This document shows positions 1-9,100 of a stretch of 64,000 nt of DNA, one piece after another. The DNA is from CAIMUS01 sp963708455 (GTDB lineage: Bacteria; Pseudomonadota; Gammaproteobacteria; Competibacterales; Competibacteraceae): NCBI GenBank assembly GCA_963708455.1, contig CAVPSQ010000005.1, forward strand, positions 434,001 to 498,000. Direction: 5' to 3'. Below the pieces are notes generated by a model. The model ran no database searches. It was not told the DNA's origin and was given only the letters and a program-made list of their open reading frames with translations. Numbering within the stretch: the stretch's first letter is position 1; each line of letters starts with the position of its first letter. The position numbers and the translations under genes were made by a program.

Positions 1-577
1 GCCTGCTCAGGGTCAACAGCGCGGCGAGTGCGCCCAACAAGGCCATGAACATATCCCATTGGGTATCCCAGACATCACCCTGGGTGGCGAGAAACTCCTG
101 AGCGCCCTGGCCGAAGAGCAGCGCGACCCACCATTCGATCAGCTCGTAGCAGGCGCTGATCGCCATACAGACGCAGATGACCAGGAAGAACAGCATCTTG
201 CCCGGCTGCAGCGGGGTGTTTCGCAGCAGGATTTCACGGGCAAGGATGGCGGGAACAAATCCCTGTGCCAAATGCCCTAGCCGGTCGTAGGGATTGCGCG
301 CCAGATCCAGCCAGTCCTGAATCCAGAAACCGAGCGGTGTCCTGGCATAGGTGTAATGACCGCCGATCAGCAGAATAAGACAGTGCGTCAATATCAGGAA
401 GTACGCCAGTGGAGTCAGGCAGAAGGATTGACGGGTAAAGATCAGCACAAGAATGGCGATAATGACGGGAAACACTTCCAGCCACCAGGTTGCCCTGTCA
501 TACGGTTGTATCCCTGAGACGACCAACGCCAGCCCAAGCGTGGCGAGGTAGCAGTAAAAAAGAGAGTTTGCTTTCAT
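1..577 (-). CDS. DUF2238 / YjdF-family inner-membrane protein, partial (3' end off window)
   Basis: Reading the minus strand from an ATG at 577 gives at least 192 residues beginning MKANSLFYCYLATLGLALVV and still open at base 1, so the C-terminus is missing. Several hydrophobic segments are visible, and the conserved stretches RNPYDRLGHLAQGF and YELIEWW followed by GDVWDTQWDM are the signature of the DUF2238 (YjdF) integral membrane family, whose function is not established. A GGCTCTC stretch lies upstream but no clear Shine-Dalgarno. It diverges from the transketolase operon; the ~270 bp between them hold only a possible -10 like TATAGT near 811. Confidence 0.85.
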   Translation of the reverse strand, partial: MKANSLFYCYLATLGLALVVSGIQPYDRATWWLEVFPVIIAILVLIFTRQSFCLTPLAYFLILTHCLILLIGGHYTYARTPLGFWIQDWLDLARNPYDRLGHLAQGFVPAILAREILLRNTPLQPGKMLFFLVICVCMAISACYELIEWWVALLFGQGAQEFLATQGDVWDTQWDMFMALLGALAALLTLSR

Positions 578-851
578 GGGAGAGAGCCTGTTCCTGTCAG
601 TCAGTGCTTTTAGGGCGGTGGATAGCGTTCATCATGGCCGGGATGGGCGTAAAACGCATGCACCTCAAGTTGTACAATAATCGGGTCTCATTCGCGAGGG
701 CGCCATTATGGGGACTGAATCCACGGTTCCACAAATTGCGATCGCCTATCAGGATTCACGTTGTTCCCCTCAATGTGCGGCTCAGTACTTGCATTCGTCG
801 TGCCTGCGGGTATAGTGCTATCCCCTTTTTCGATCCGATGTACAGCGCTTT

Positions 852-1763
852 ATGGAATCCCACGCATGGGAATTACAGGCGCGACGCATGGCGAACGCCA
901 TCCGCCGCCGCGTGCTGGAACACACCATCCGCCAGCAGGGCGGCTATCTGAGCCAAGCCTGCTCGGCGGCTGAAATACTGGCCGTGCTGTACACGCAGGT
1001 GCTGCAACTCGGACCCAGTCAGGCGCCCCCGCTGCCGCCACTGTTTGCAGGTGTGCCGGGTAGGGACAATCCGCATGCTTTCACCGGTGCCGCCTATAAC
1101 GGCCCGCACGCTCCCCACCTGGACCGCTTTTTGCTCTCGGCCGTGCACTATGCGCTGCCCTTGTATGTCGCGCTCATCGAGGCGGGCCGGCTGGCGCCCG
1201 AGGCGCTCGAACAGTTCAATCAGGACGGCGGCAGCATGGAGATGATCGGGGCGGAGCACTCGCCAGGTCTGGAAGTGACCGGCGGTTCACTGGGACAGAC
1301 CCTCAGTCAAGCCGGTGGCATCGCATTGGCGCGGCGCCTGCGCGGCGAGTCGGGACGGGTATGGGTGTTCATGTCCGACGGGGAATTCCAATCGGGACAG
1401 ACCTGGGAAGCCGTTCAGGCGCTGGCCTTTTATCAGCTCGATAAGATAGGCGTTTACGTGGACGTGAACGGCCAGCAGTGCGACGGCAGGATGAGCGACA
1501 TCATGAACATCGAGCCGCTGGCCGCCCGCCTGGAGGCCTTCGGTGCGCGGACGGTGGCGGTGGACGGACACGCTGTGGACGCCCTGGCCGCGCCTGCCGG
1601 ACAGCCGCCCGACGGGCGCCCGCTGTTCGTGCTGGCCTACACCAATCCGTGCGCTGGCATGCCATTGCTGGAAGCGCGCCGGCCGCACTTGCATTACGTG
1701 CGCTTCAAGGACGAGCAGGACCGACGCCAGTTCAGCGATTTTCTGTCCACGCTGCCGACCTAA
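852..1763 (+). CDS. Transketolase, N-terminal (TPP-binding) subunit
   Basis: This 303-residue protein matches the N-terminal, thiamine-diphosphate pyrophosphate-binding half of a split transketolase. Visible motifs include DRFLLSAVHYALPLY (family form DRFILSKGH), PGLEVTGGSLGQTLSQAGG and SDGEFQSGQTWEAV followed by DVNGQQCDG, which is the TPP motif with the usual GDG changed to SDG. It is the first gene of an operon with the C-terminal subunit 33 bp downstream and a RuBisCO-like protein after that. Split transketolases occur in several lineages; one characterised pair acts on apulose-4-phosphate. The substrate here cannot be read from sequence. An alternative internal start at residue 13 (MANAIRRR) is possible since no strong ribosome site precedes 852. 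Confidence 0.88.
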   Translation: MESHAWELQARRMANAIRRRVLEHTIRQQGGYLSQACSAAEILAVLYTQVLQLGPSQAPPLPPLFAGVPGRDNPHAFTGAAYNGPHAPHLDRFLLSAVHYALPLYVALIEAGRLAPEALEQFNQDGGSMEMIGAEHSPGLEVTGGSLGQTLSQAGGIALARRLRGESGRVWVFMSDGEFQSGQTWEAVQALAFYQLDKIGVYVDVNGQQCDGRMSDIMNIEPLAARLEAFGARTVAVDGHAVDALAAPAGQPPDGRPLFVLAYTNPCAGMPLLEARRPHLHYVRFKDEQDRRQFSDFLSTLPT

Positions 1764-1796
1764 TCGCCAACCCTTGCATAGAGCACTTTGGCCGTC

Positions 1797-2804
1797 ATGG
1801 AAATTCTGACCCGCGTCCACGCCCGCAATTTGGTCCACTGGGCCAGCGACAAACCCGAAGTCATCGTCTTGTCGGCGGACCTCACCAGTTCCACCGAAAT
1901 CGATCTTTTCCGCAACACCTATCCGGAGCGTTTCTTTTCACTCGGTATGGCAGAGCAGAACATGCTGAGTTGGGCGGGCGGCATGGCGCGGGAAGGCTTC
2001 GTCCCGCTGCTGCACACCTTCGCGGTATTCCTCTACCGCCGCGCCTACGATCAGTTGTGCGACTCCATCGCCTATCCCAATCTGCGGGTGCGCCTGTTCG
2101 GCTTCCTGCCCGGCGTCACTACCCCCGGCGGAGCCACCCATCAGGCCATCGAGGATCTTGGCGTGCTGCGCGCCCTGCCCAATATGACGCTGGTCGAAGT
2201 AGGCGATGCCACCGACGTGGAAACCGTGCTGGACGCCATCCATCCGATCGACGGTCCGGTCTACGTGCGCATGCTGCGCGGCGAGATTCCCCGGTTGTTT
2301 CCCGCTGACCAACCGCTGCGCCTCGGTCAGGCGCGGGTGCTGAGCAGCGGTGCGGATCCGACTTTACTCTCCACCGGTATCTGCACCGAAGAAGCGCTGC
2401 GCGCCACCTATGCCCTGCGGGAACGAGGCGTCGCTATCCAGCATCTGCATGTATCCACCTTGAAGCCGTTCGATGATCCTGTCGTGCTGGACAGTCTGGC
2501 ACAGGCTCGCTACGGGGTGATTACTATGGAAAATCACAGCATTCTGGGCGGGCTGGGCACGGCGGTGGCGGAACTGCTGGCCGAACACGCGCTGGGCAAG
2601 CGACTGGCGCGCATCGGTCTGAAAGATACCTTCATTCACGGTGCCAGCCGGCCTTATCTGCTGCGTGAATATGGACTCGACGCACTGGCGCTGGTCCAGC
2701 GGGTGGAGGACTTGCTGGGAACGTCCTTTGCGATTGCTGCCGCTGATCTGGCCGCCGTGCGCATCGAAGCGACCCACAGCAGCGCCAAGGCCGAGGCCTT
2801 GTAG
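1797..2804 (+). CDS. Transketolase, C-terminal (pyrimidine-binding) subunit
   Basis: The 335-residue product starts MEILTRVHARNLVHWAS at the ATG at 1797; a TTG three codons earlier is less likely. It carries the transketolase pyrimidine-binding core: VIVLSADLTSST, the catalytic-glutamate segment FFSLGMAEQNMLSWAGGMA, GVTTPGGATHQAIEDLGVLR, then the C-terminal domain with ENHSILGGLGTAVAELL. It pairs with the N-terminal subunit encoded just upstream to make a complete heteromeric transketolase that transfers two-carbon ketol units. Only 3 bp separate its stop codon from the RuBisCO-like gene, so all three are probably co-translated. Confidence 0.9.
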   Translation: MEILTRVHARNLVHWASDKPEVIVLSADLTSSTEIDLFRNTYPERFFSLGMAEQNMLSWAGGMAREGFVPLLHTFAVFLYRRAYDQLCDSIAYPNLRVRLFGFLPGVTTPGGATHQAIEDLGVLRALPNMTLVEVGDATDVETVLDAIHPIDGPVYVRMLRGEIPRLFPADQPLRLGQARVLSSGADPTLLSTGICTEEALRATYALRERGVAIQHLHVSTLKPFDDPVVLDSLAQARYGVITMENHSILGGLGTAVAELLAEHALGKRLARIGLKDTFIHGASRPYLLREYGLDALALVQRVEDLLGTSFAIAAADLAAVRIEATHSSAKAEAL

Positions 2805-2807
2805 CCG

Positions 2808-3950
2808 ATGGCGATTCCCACTGCCTGCGTGCCGCTGTCTGGGGAACGTCTGCGTGCCATCTACCGTCTCACCGGCGACCGGCAACGGGCCTGGGAAAGA
2901 GCGCAGGATCTGTGCCTGGAGCAGACGGTTGAACTGCCCGCCGACCTCGTGCCCGAAGGTGATATCCGTGACGCTATCGTGGCAAGGATTGAAGCGTTCG
3001 AAGCCTTGCAGCCCGACCGGTTCGAGGCCGTCATCAGCTTCGCCGTGGAGACCGTCGGAGGGGAATTAACTCAGTTGCTGAATGTGCTGTTCGGCAATAT
3101 CAGTCTCAAACCCGGCATCCGACTGGAGCGGCTGGAACTGCCCGATGCGCTGTCGCGCACTTTTCAGGGACCGCGCTTCGGCTGTGACGGTTGGCGCCGG
3201 CTACTGGATGTTCCGCAGCGACCGTTGCTGTGTACCGCGCTCAAGCCAATGGGTCTGCCGCCGGTGGCCCTGGCCGAACTGGCGCAGCAGTTTGCGTTCG
3301 GCGGCATCGACATCATCAAGGATGATCATGGTCTGGCTGATCAGCCGTTCGCGCCTTTCCGCGAGCGGGTGGAGCGCTGCGCCGAGGCGGTTCAGCGCGC
3401 CAATCAGGCCACGGGCTACCGCTGCCTGTACATGCCGAATGTCACTGCTGCCGGCGAGCAGGCGCTGGAACGGGCGCTGTTCGCCAAGCAGGTAGGGGCA
3501 GGCGCGCTGCTGGCCGCGCCAGGGCTGATGGGGTTCGACGCCATGCGCCGGTTGGCTGCCGATGACCGGGTTGCTCTACCCATCATGAGCCATCCCGCTT
3601 TCCAGGGAAGTTTTACGGTCCATCCCAACAGTGGCGTTGGCCATTACCTCCTATTCGGGCAGCTTCCTCGGCTGGCCGGGGCCGACGCCACCATTTTTCC
3701 CAACGTGGGCGGACGCTTCTCCTTCAGCCGGGAGGAATGCCTCGCCATTGCTGCCGGCGCGGCCGCTCCCCTGGGACATCTTAAACCGATCATGCCCACG
3801 CCCGGCGGCGGTATGAACCTGGCACAGGCGCCCGCCATGCGGGCCCTGTATGGGCAGAATGTGATCTTTCTGATCGGTGGCGGACTGCACCGCCACGGTC
3901 CAGATTTGGTGGAGAATGGCCGCTACTTCCGCCGTCTGGTGGAAGCGTGA
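2808..3950 (+). CDS. RuBisCO-like protein (form IV RLP)
   Basis: This 380-residue protein has the RuBisCO large-subunit fold signature but lacks the features of true CO2-fixing enzymes. The N-terminal alpha/beta domain spans roughly residues 1-135; then come ALKPMGLPP, the metal-site segment GGIDIIKDDHGLADQPF (carbamylated Lys and Asp kept, the usual following Glu replaced by His), SHPAFQGSF, the phosphate-site turns TPGGGMN and LIGGGLHRHG. RLPs are known as enolases or isomerases in methionine salvage and as decarboxylases/transcarboxylases in apionate breakdown. Being third in an operon with a split transketolase argues for a role in sugar-phosphate or sugar-acid metabolism. The exact reaction is unknown. 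Confidence 0.9.
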   Translation: MAIPTACVPLSGERLRAIYRLTGDRQRAWERAQDLCLEQTVELPADLVPEGDIRDAIVARIEAFEALQPDRFEAVISFAVETVGGELTQLLNVLFGNISLKPGIRLERLELPDALSRTFQGPRFGCDGWRRLLDVPQRPLLCTALKPMGLPPVALAELAQQFAFGGIDIIKDDHGLADQPFAPFRERVERCAEAVQRANQATGYRCLYMPNVTAAGEQALERALFAKQVGAGALLAAPGLMGFDAMRRLAADDRVALPIMSHPAFQGSFTVHPNSGVGHYLLFGQLPRLAGADATIFPNVGGRFSFSREECLAIAAGAAAPLGHLKPIMPTPGGGMNLAQAPAMRALYGQNVIFLIGGGLHRHGPDLVENGRYFRRLVEA

Positions 3951-3982
3951 TAACGGCCGGCGGCGAACGTTGGTGACGGGTC

Positions 3983-4102
3983 CCTGGGAGCGCCGGCGTC
4001 CTCGCCGGCCCCGGGGTGGAAATACCACCCATCCGCCCCCAGGTAAACCCGGCCGTCGCTGCTGTCCTGTCGGAGCCGGCGGGGACGCCGGCGCTCCCAG
4101 GG
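3983..4102. repeat. 120-bp MITE-like element with inverted ends (copy 1)
   Basis: The ends CCTGGGAGCGCCGGCGTCC and the inverted GGACGCCGGCGCTCCCAGG bracket a ~65-bp core. A near-identical copy lies in the opposite orientation at 27180-27297. Solo versions of the end hairpin occur at 12981-13250 (three times) and about 46698-46728. The element sits just after the RLP gene and may act as a transcription stop. Confidence 0.85.
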
Positions 4103-4206
4103 GGGACATCGGTCCTCAGCCGAACTGACTTGCTCACCGTCATTTAAACCAGTCAACGCTCTAGTGCTCTCAAGAACTTAAGAGAAGGTATAACGAGGGT
4201 CTCGGC

Positions 4207-5283
4207 TTGAAAGCCTATTTCACTCGCTCAGTGCTTCCCTGGCGAAGAAACCGCCTGGCGACAGCCAATCACCGACATCCGGCTGATGCGCAGCGCTGGC
4301 GGTGGCTGGACTCGTTGCCGCTGTTTGTAGTCATTGCCGCCGGCGTCGTGTCTGGCGGCATCGGCGGAGCGGGTTTCTTTTATCTGGAAGCGCCGGGCTG
4401 GGCGTTGTTCTGGTTGGCGTTGTTCGCCGCGCTGGGCTGGCTGGGCTATACAGCGGTGCCCGTCTTTGAGGAGGACAACCCGGTGCGCGCCCCGGCTAAG
4501 CCGAGGCGGGTGCAGGACGGTGAGCTGGTGATGGTGGACCTGCCCGGCGGCAGTTTCCTGATGGGTTCGTCGGACGCCGACGCTATGGCGCGTGATAACG
4601 AGAAACCGCCCCATGAGGTGACGGTCGCGCCTTTTCGCATCGCTGCCACCGTGGTCACGGCGGCGCTTTACCGGTCGATTATGGCGGCACAACCAACGGA
4701 CGAAGCGGAGGCTGAGGCGCGACAGCCGGTAGTGGATGTCAGTTGGTATGACGCCATCGAATTTTGCAATCGGCTGTCGCAACGGGCGGGCTACCGACCT
4801 TGCTACGCTCGGCGATTTGGCCGCTGGCGCTGCGATTGGCGCGCTGACGGTTACCGGTTGCCAACTGAGGCCGAATGGGAATATGCCTGCCGGGCGGGGA
4901 CGATAACCCGGTATTTTTTTGGTGACGACCCGGCCGGTCTCGATGCCTATGCTCGGTATGGCGGCAACACAAAGACACTGCAGCCGGTGGCGACCAAGCG
5001 CGCCAATCCGTGGGGGCTGTACGATATGCACGGCAACGTGTGGGAATGGTGTTGGGATTGGTATGGCCCTTACTCGCCGACAGCCGCCCGTAATCCGCGT
5101 GGGCCGACGCGACCCAAGTCCGGGAGGCGGGTGGTGCGCGGCGGTTCGTTCGTCGACGCGCCCCAGGTCCTGCGCTCCGCGCTCCGGGTCGGCGGCGTCC
5201 CCGAGCGCAGGGGCTGGGGCTGGCGCCTCGGGTTTCGGTGCGTGCGTGTCCCGCCCCCGCATGTTGATTCATCGAGCGATTGA
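4207..5283 (+). CDS. Membrane-anchored FGE-sulfatase-domain protein, DGR-type variable protein
   Basis: The 358-residue product begins at a TTG (MKAYFTRSVLPW). Two hydrophobic helices (about residues 38-60 and 62-82) tether a C-terminal formylglycine-generating-enzyme/C-type-lectin-like domain: GGSFLMGSS, VSWYDAIEFCNRLS, RLPTEAEWEYACRAG, GLYDMHGNVWEWCWDW, then RVVRGGSF and GFRCVRV. FGE folds of this kind are the commonest display scaffold for diversity-generating retroelements. The 25 codons between RGGSF and LGFRCV differ from the otherwise near-identical 3' end of the gene at 6174 almost only at first and second codon positions, as expected for adenine-directed mutagenesis. It probably displays a binding surface rather than acting as an enzyme. 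Confidence 0.8.
   Translation: MKAYFTRSVLPWRRNRLATANHRHPADAQRWRWLDSLPLFVVIAAGVVSGGIGGAGFFYLEAPGWALFWLALFAALGWLGYTAVPVFEEDNPVRAPAKPRRVQDGELVMVDLPGGSFLMGSSDADAMARDNEKPPHEVTVAPFRIAATVVTAALYRSIMAAQPTDEAEAEARQPVVDVSWYDAIEFCNRLSQRAGYRPCYARRFGRWRCDWRADGYRLPTEAEWEYACRAGTITRYFFGDDPAGLDAYARYGGNTKTLQPVATKRANPWGLYDMHGNVWEWCWDWYGPYSPTAARNPRGPTRPKSGRRVVRGGSFVDAPQVLRSALRVGGVPERRGWGWRLGFRCVRVPPPHVDSSSD
5152..5255 (+). other. Putative DGR variable region VR1 (5152-5226) with IMH-like tail (5227-5255)
   Basis: Aligned codon by codon with VR2 (6213-6281, minus strand), most differences fall in codons that end in C (for example GTC/TTC, GTC/CGC, CTC/TGC, GGC/TTC, CGC/GAC), consistent with AAC codons in a template. 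The following 29 bases are identical in both genes, like an initiation-of-mutagenic-homing sequence. VR1 has two more codons than VR2. Confidence 0.7.
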
Positions 5284-5296
5284 TTAATTGATAAAA

Positions 5297-5316
5297 GCCG
5301 GCGCGCTAGCGCCGGC
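5297..5316. terminator. 8-bp-stem hairpin with GCTA loop after VR1
   Basis: GCCGGCGC-GCTA-GCGCCGGC forms a perfect stem 14 bp after the stop codon and is followed by a T-rich run. It can serve as a Rho-independent terminator. Its position ~41 bp after the IMH-like tail also fits the hairpin/cruciform seen downstream of DGR variable regions; the two readings are not exclusive. Confidence 0.6.
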
Positions 5317-5425
5317 CGGCTTTATTTTACGAATGGACAATTTTGTTCAATTGGCTGACATCTTGTTATTTTGTTGTTGTTTTGTCGAAGCACAAGCCGA
5401 ACGGTTGAGGGGTGTGGGTGGGTCT

Positions 5426-5872
5426 GGATTCCCCTCCTTGGATAAGGAGGGGTGGCGCGCAGCGCCGGGGTGGTTCGACCTTGCAGCCTGACCTCCCGCC
5501 CTGCGGGCGCCTTCCTTTAAGGAAACACCAGCAAACTGCTGGCAAAGGCTTACCGGAAAGGCAGGTATGAGGGGATCTGAATTCCCCTCCTTGGATAAGG
5601 AGGGGTGGCGCGTAGCGCCGGGGTGGTTCGACCATTGCAGCCTGACCTCCCACCCTGCGGGCGCCTTCCTTTAAGGAAACACCAGCAAGCCTCGATAGGA
5701 ACGAACGGTGCGGATCAAGGCGTCCTCGCCTTGGGCCGCTGCGACCCGCACGCGGTGGCGCAGCCGGCGGCGGAGCTTGCGGCTGGGGGCGATGCCTGCC
5801 GGCTGATCCGGTCCGCAAGATCGAACCACCCCGGCGCTACGCGCCACCCCTCCTTATCCAAGGAGGGGAATT
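5426..5872. repeat. Dispersed ~110-bp repeat: two direct copies and one inverted partial copy
   Basis: Copies at 5426-5534 and 5579-5688 share the hairpin CCCCTCCTTGGATAAGGAGG, a GGCGC..GCGCC motif, GGGGTGGTTCGACC and a CTTCCTTTAAGGAA palindrome. An inverted partial copy ends at 5872 and another lies at 44456-44512. No gene is supported in 5284-6173: the stretch consists of these repeats, a tandem array and a hairpin. About 5690-5820 I see nothing recognisable. Confidence 0.8.
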
Positions 5873-5873
5873 C

Positions 5874-6071
5874 ATACCCCCCTATCCACTCATACCCCCC
5901 TATCCACTCATACCCCCCTATCTACTCATACCCCCCTATCTACTCATACCCCCCTATCCACTCATACCCCCTTATCCACTCATACCCCCTATCTACTCAT
6001 ACCCCTTATCTACTCATACCCCTTATCTACTCATATCCCCCTATCCACTCATACCCCCCTATCCACTCATA
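5874..6071. repeat. Tandem array of ~11 units, 17-18 bp each
   Basis: The unit is ATACCCCCCTATCCACTC with variants in the C-run and CCA/CTA. Units abut directly with no spacers, which excludes a CRISPR. C-run length differences between units suggest slippage. Confidence 0.9.
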
Positions 6072-6124
6072 TCCCTCATACCCGCCTTGCCGGTATAGCC
6101 TTTGCCAGCAATCACCTTACGGCG

Positions 6125-6143
6125 AGCCGTGCTGCGCACGGCT
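6125..6143. terminator. Hairpin downstream of the FGE gene at 6174
   Basis: AGCCGTGC-TGC-GCACGGCT is a perfect 8-bp stem, 31 bp beyond the minus-strand stop codon and about 40 bp past the IMH-like tail. It could be a terminator or the DGR-associated hairpin; it is at nearly the same distance as the one after VR1. Confidence 0.5.
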
Positions 6144-6173
6144 ATTGATTCAAAAGATCAAACACTCAATGGC

Positions 6174-9100
6174 TCAAGGCCGGGGCGGGACACGCACGCA
6201 CCGAAACCCGAGGAAACTGGCCCTGTCCTCGGGGACGACGAAGACCCGGCACGCGGAGCGCAGGCGCCGGGGCGGGTCGAAGAACGAACCGCCGCGCACC
6301 ACCCGCTGATCCGACTTGGATCGCGTCGGCTCCGCTGGATCGACAAAAAGTCCGGCTTGGTAGTCGCCATACCAGTCCAGCACCCATTCCCACGCATTGC
6401 CGTGCATGTCGTACAAGCCCAGCGGGTTCGGCCGTTTCTGTCTCACCCGGTGAATTTCACTGTTCGAATTCCAATCGAACCAGTCATAGCGGCCAAGTTG
6501 GTTTTCATCCTCCCCGAACGACCAGGGCGCGCGGCTGCCGCCACGGGCGGCGTACTCCCATTGCGCCTCGGTAGGTAAGTCGCCGCCGACCTTGTCACAA
6601 AAGGCGTGGGCCTGTTCCCAGTTTATATTTACCACCGGCTCGTTATTGCGGACCGGGTGATCGGTCACCACCTGGGCGTACTGGCGGTTGGTGGTTTCGG
6701 TGGCGGCCATCTGAAAGGCCGACAACGCCACCCGGCGCGGCGGTTCGATGATTTCATCGTCTTGCGCCATCGGTTCGCCTTTGACTGAGCCCATAGTGAA
6801 CGCGCCGGGACAGATAGAAACCCAGGTGATGCCGTTCGCTAATTCGGTTGGGGGGCCACCGTAGACCCGCACCGCGCCGCGCTGCTCGATCACGCGCCAG
6901 GGCAATCGCGCCTGCTCCAGCGTTCGGGCGCCACTGAAATCGATGGCGCGGGCCAGGCTGACCAAATCGTCGGCGCTCACCACCGCCCACGGTCCCGGAT
7001 GACCGGTCAAGTGGCGAGCAGCGTCCGGGTCTTTCCCCTTCGGCGCGATCACCAGCACTTGTGTTTGTCGGTTGAGCACCGGGCTGGGTCCCAGCCATTC
7101 CTCCAGGTGCTTTGCCCACTGCGTACCAACCAGCGCTTGATCGACGCCGCCTTTGTCCAGCAGCCGAATCGCCAGTTGCCGGGCGGCTCGATCCGTATAG
7201 GGCGCGGCGATGACCGCCAGCGACCGTTGCGGCCAGTCAGCACAGGCGCGGATCGGTTCCGCCAGGGACCCGGCGCGCAGCAGCACGCTGTCGCTGTCGC
7301 TCAAGCGCACCGGGTTATCAGCCGCCGCCCAGCGCCAGTTCACCGGTATCTCGGCCCCGGCAGGGACTTGCAGCGTCAGACTCTCCCGCGGGCTGCCGAG
7401 CGTAACCCGGTATTCGTTCGGAGGCTGATCGACCGGTTCGATGATCCGCACGGTTTGCGCCGCCACCACGGGATGTTCGTACCGGCTGTCCTGCGCCAGC
7501 AGCCGCGGCGGGTTGGGCGTCAGCCAGCGGTAACCGGCCGCCGCGAACGCCGCCGCCGCCAGGGTAGTCAACAGGGTCAGCGCCAACGCCAGCCGCGGCG
7601 CACTTTTGAGAGGCGGCGGCGCGCTCGGATAAAGGCCGGCGGCGAAGCCCAGTTCGCGGAGCCGGTGGCGGGTCGTGGCGGGCAAGGCGGCGAAACGCCA
7701 GGTCAGGTAAATCCGCTCGCCGTCCTCATCCCGGTCGTCGGACCGGTGATCCGCAGCGGCGAATTCGCCCAGTCGAGCGCGGATTTCCTCGCGTAATTCA
7801 TCATCCGCCAGTCGCGCCAATGGGTCGGCGGCGCCGGCGGGATCGGTGTACAACTGCAACAGGGCGCGTTCGACCCGCCAACGGCGGCTGGCGAGCGAGT
7901 CCCGCCAGGGTGACAGGGGATTTTCCTGCGCCTGCTTGTCTCGGTCGGCTTCGAGGTAGCGCATTTGCCACCAGTCCAGCGCCCGCCGCGCCGGACTGTG
8001 CGGTCGTCCCGGAGCGTCGTCGCGCAGGTCGCTGCGCAACAGCCCATTGATCAACCGTCGCCGGGTTTCGGGGTGAGCGCTGGCGGCCCGTATCTGATCG
8101 ATTCGCCAGGGGCTGACGGACAACCCCAGCAGAACCCGCAGGGTGTGGGCGGCGGCGGCATCGGCCTGCGCTCCGCCCAAGGCGGTCACGGCGGCCCACC
8201 GGCGCGCATCGCCGAACAGACCGTCGTCCTGCGGCGCGGCGACCGGCGCGGCGGCCGCAACCTCGCCCAACCAGGCCGGCAGTTGCGCCAACGCCACCAC
8301 CTCCAGCGACAACCGCTCCGTCGCAAACAAGGCGCTGAGTTGATCGCCTTGGGGCGAACAGTCCACCCAGCACAGCCGCGGCCAGCGCTGCAAACTGCCG
8401 AGGAGTCGGCGGGTTTCTTCCCGCTGCAGCGGGTGATCGAGTTGCCGCCTCAGTCCGGCGCCATCGGAGAAGATCGCCACCAGCGCCTGACGGCCCTGGC
8501 CCTCCTCCGCCACGGGGCGGTAACCGGGTTGGGCAGGCCAATCGACCCGGTGCGGGACGTCGGTAAAGAAGCCCTGCCGCGTCTCCAACCCGGCGGCCCG
8601 CAGGGTGGTGCCGAGTTGCGCGGCGACCTCCCGCGGGGTTCGCCATTCCAGGTGTCGGTCCAGCCAGAACCAGATATCGCGGGCGTAGACGGCGGGCTGG
8701 AAATGGAGCCGCGTAAACCCACCGGCCTGGGCGGTTTCGTTGACGGTCCTGGACAAATTCAACCGCCGGGTGGGATCGTCAGCGATGAAGCGTTCGATAT
8801 TCCACACCAGTTGACGGCGCGAGCGGGCATCGATCAGGGCGCTGTCGTCACGGGGCGGCGGGGGCAGCGGTTGCCAGCCGGCGCCCCGATAGCGCGCCGG
8901 CGCCGGTTTGATAACCGGGAACCGCCGCCAGTAACGCCACGCCAGCGTCAGCGCCAGCGTCAGGGCGGTCGCGCCGAGCAACGCCAGTAGCGCCGGGCCG
9001 AGCCGGTTCGGTGTTCGCACGGCCGCTGGCGTCACCGCGTCGGTCCGCCAGAACCAGACCGTATTGACGGGTTGGTCGGGCAAGTCCGGGTCGGAGTTCT

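Noticed and set aside
2808..3950. CO2-fixing RuBisCO
   Set aside because: The metal-site Glu is His, the length is short for form I-III enzymes and no phosphoribulokinase is nearby; it is a RuBisCO-like protein.
4228..5262. 344-codon minus-strand ORF
   Set aside because: Antisense shadow of the FGE protein at 4207-5283; low-complexity Arg/His-rich translation.
5360..5400. DGR template repeat (TTGTTGTTG run, i.e. AAC-rich on the other strand)
   Set aside because: The flanks do not match any of the three variable regions; it is just a short AT-rich run.
5874..6071. CRISPR-like array
   Set aside because: The units are contiguous 17-18-bp repeats with no unique spacers and no cas genes nearby.
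7965..8990. 341-codon plus-strand ORF
   Set aside because: Opposite the vWA-FGE gene, with Gln/Arg-rich composition typical of shadows.
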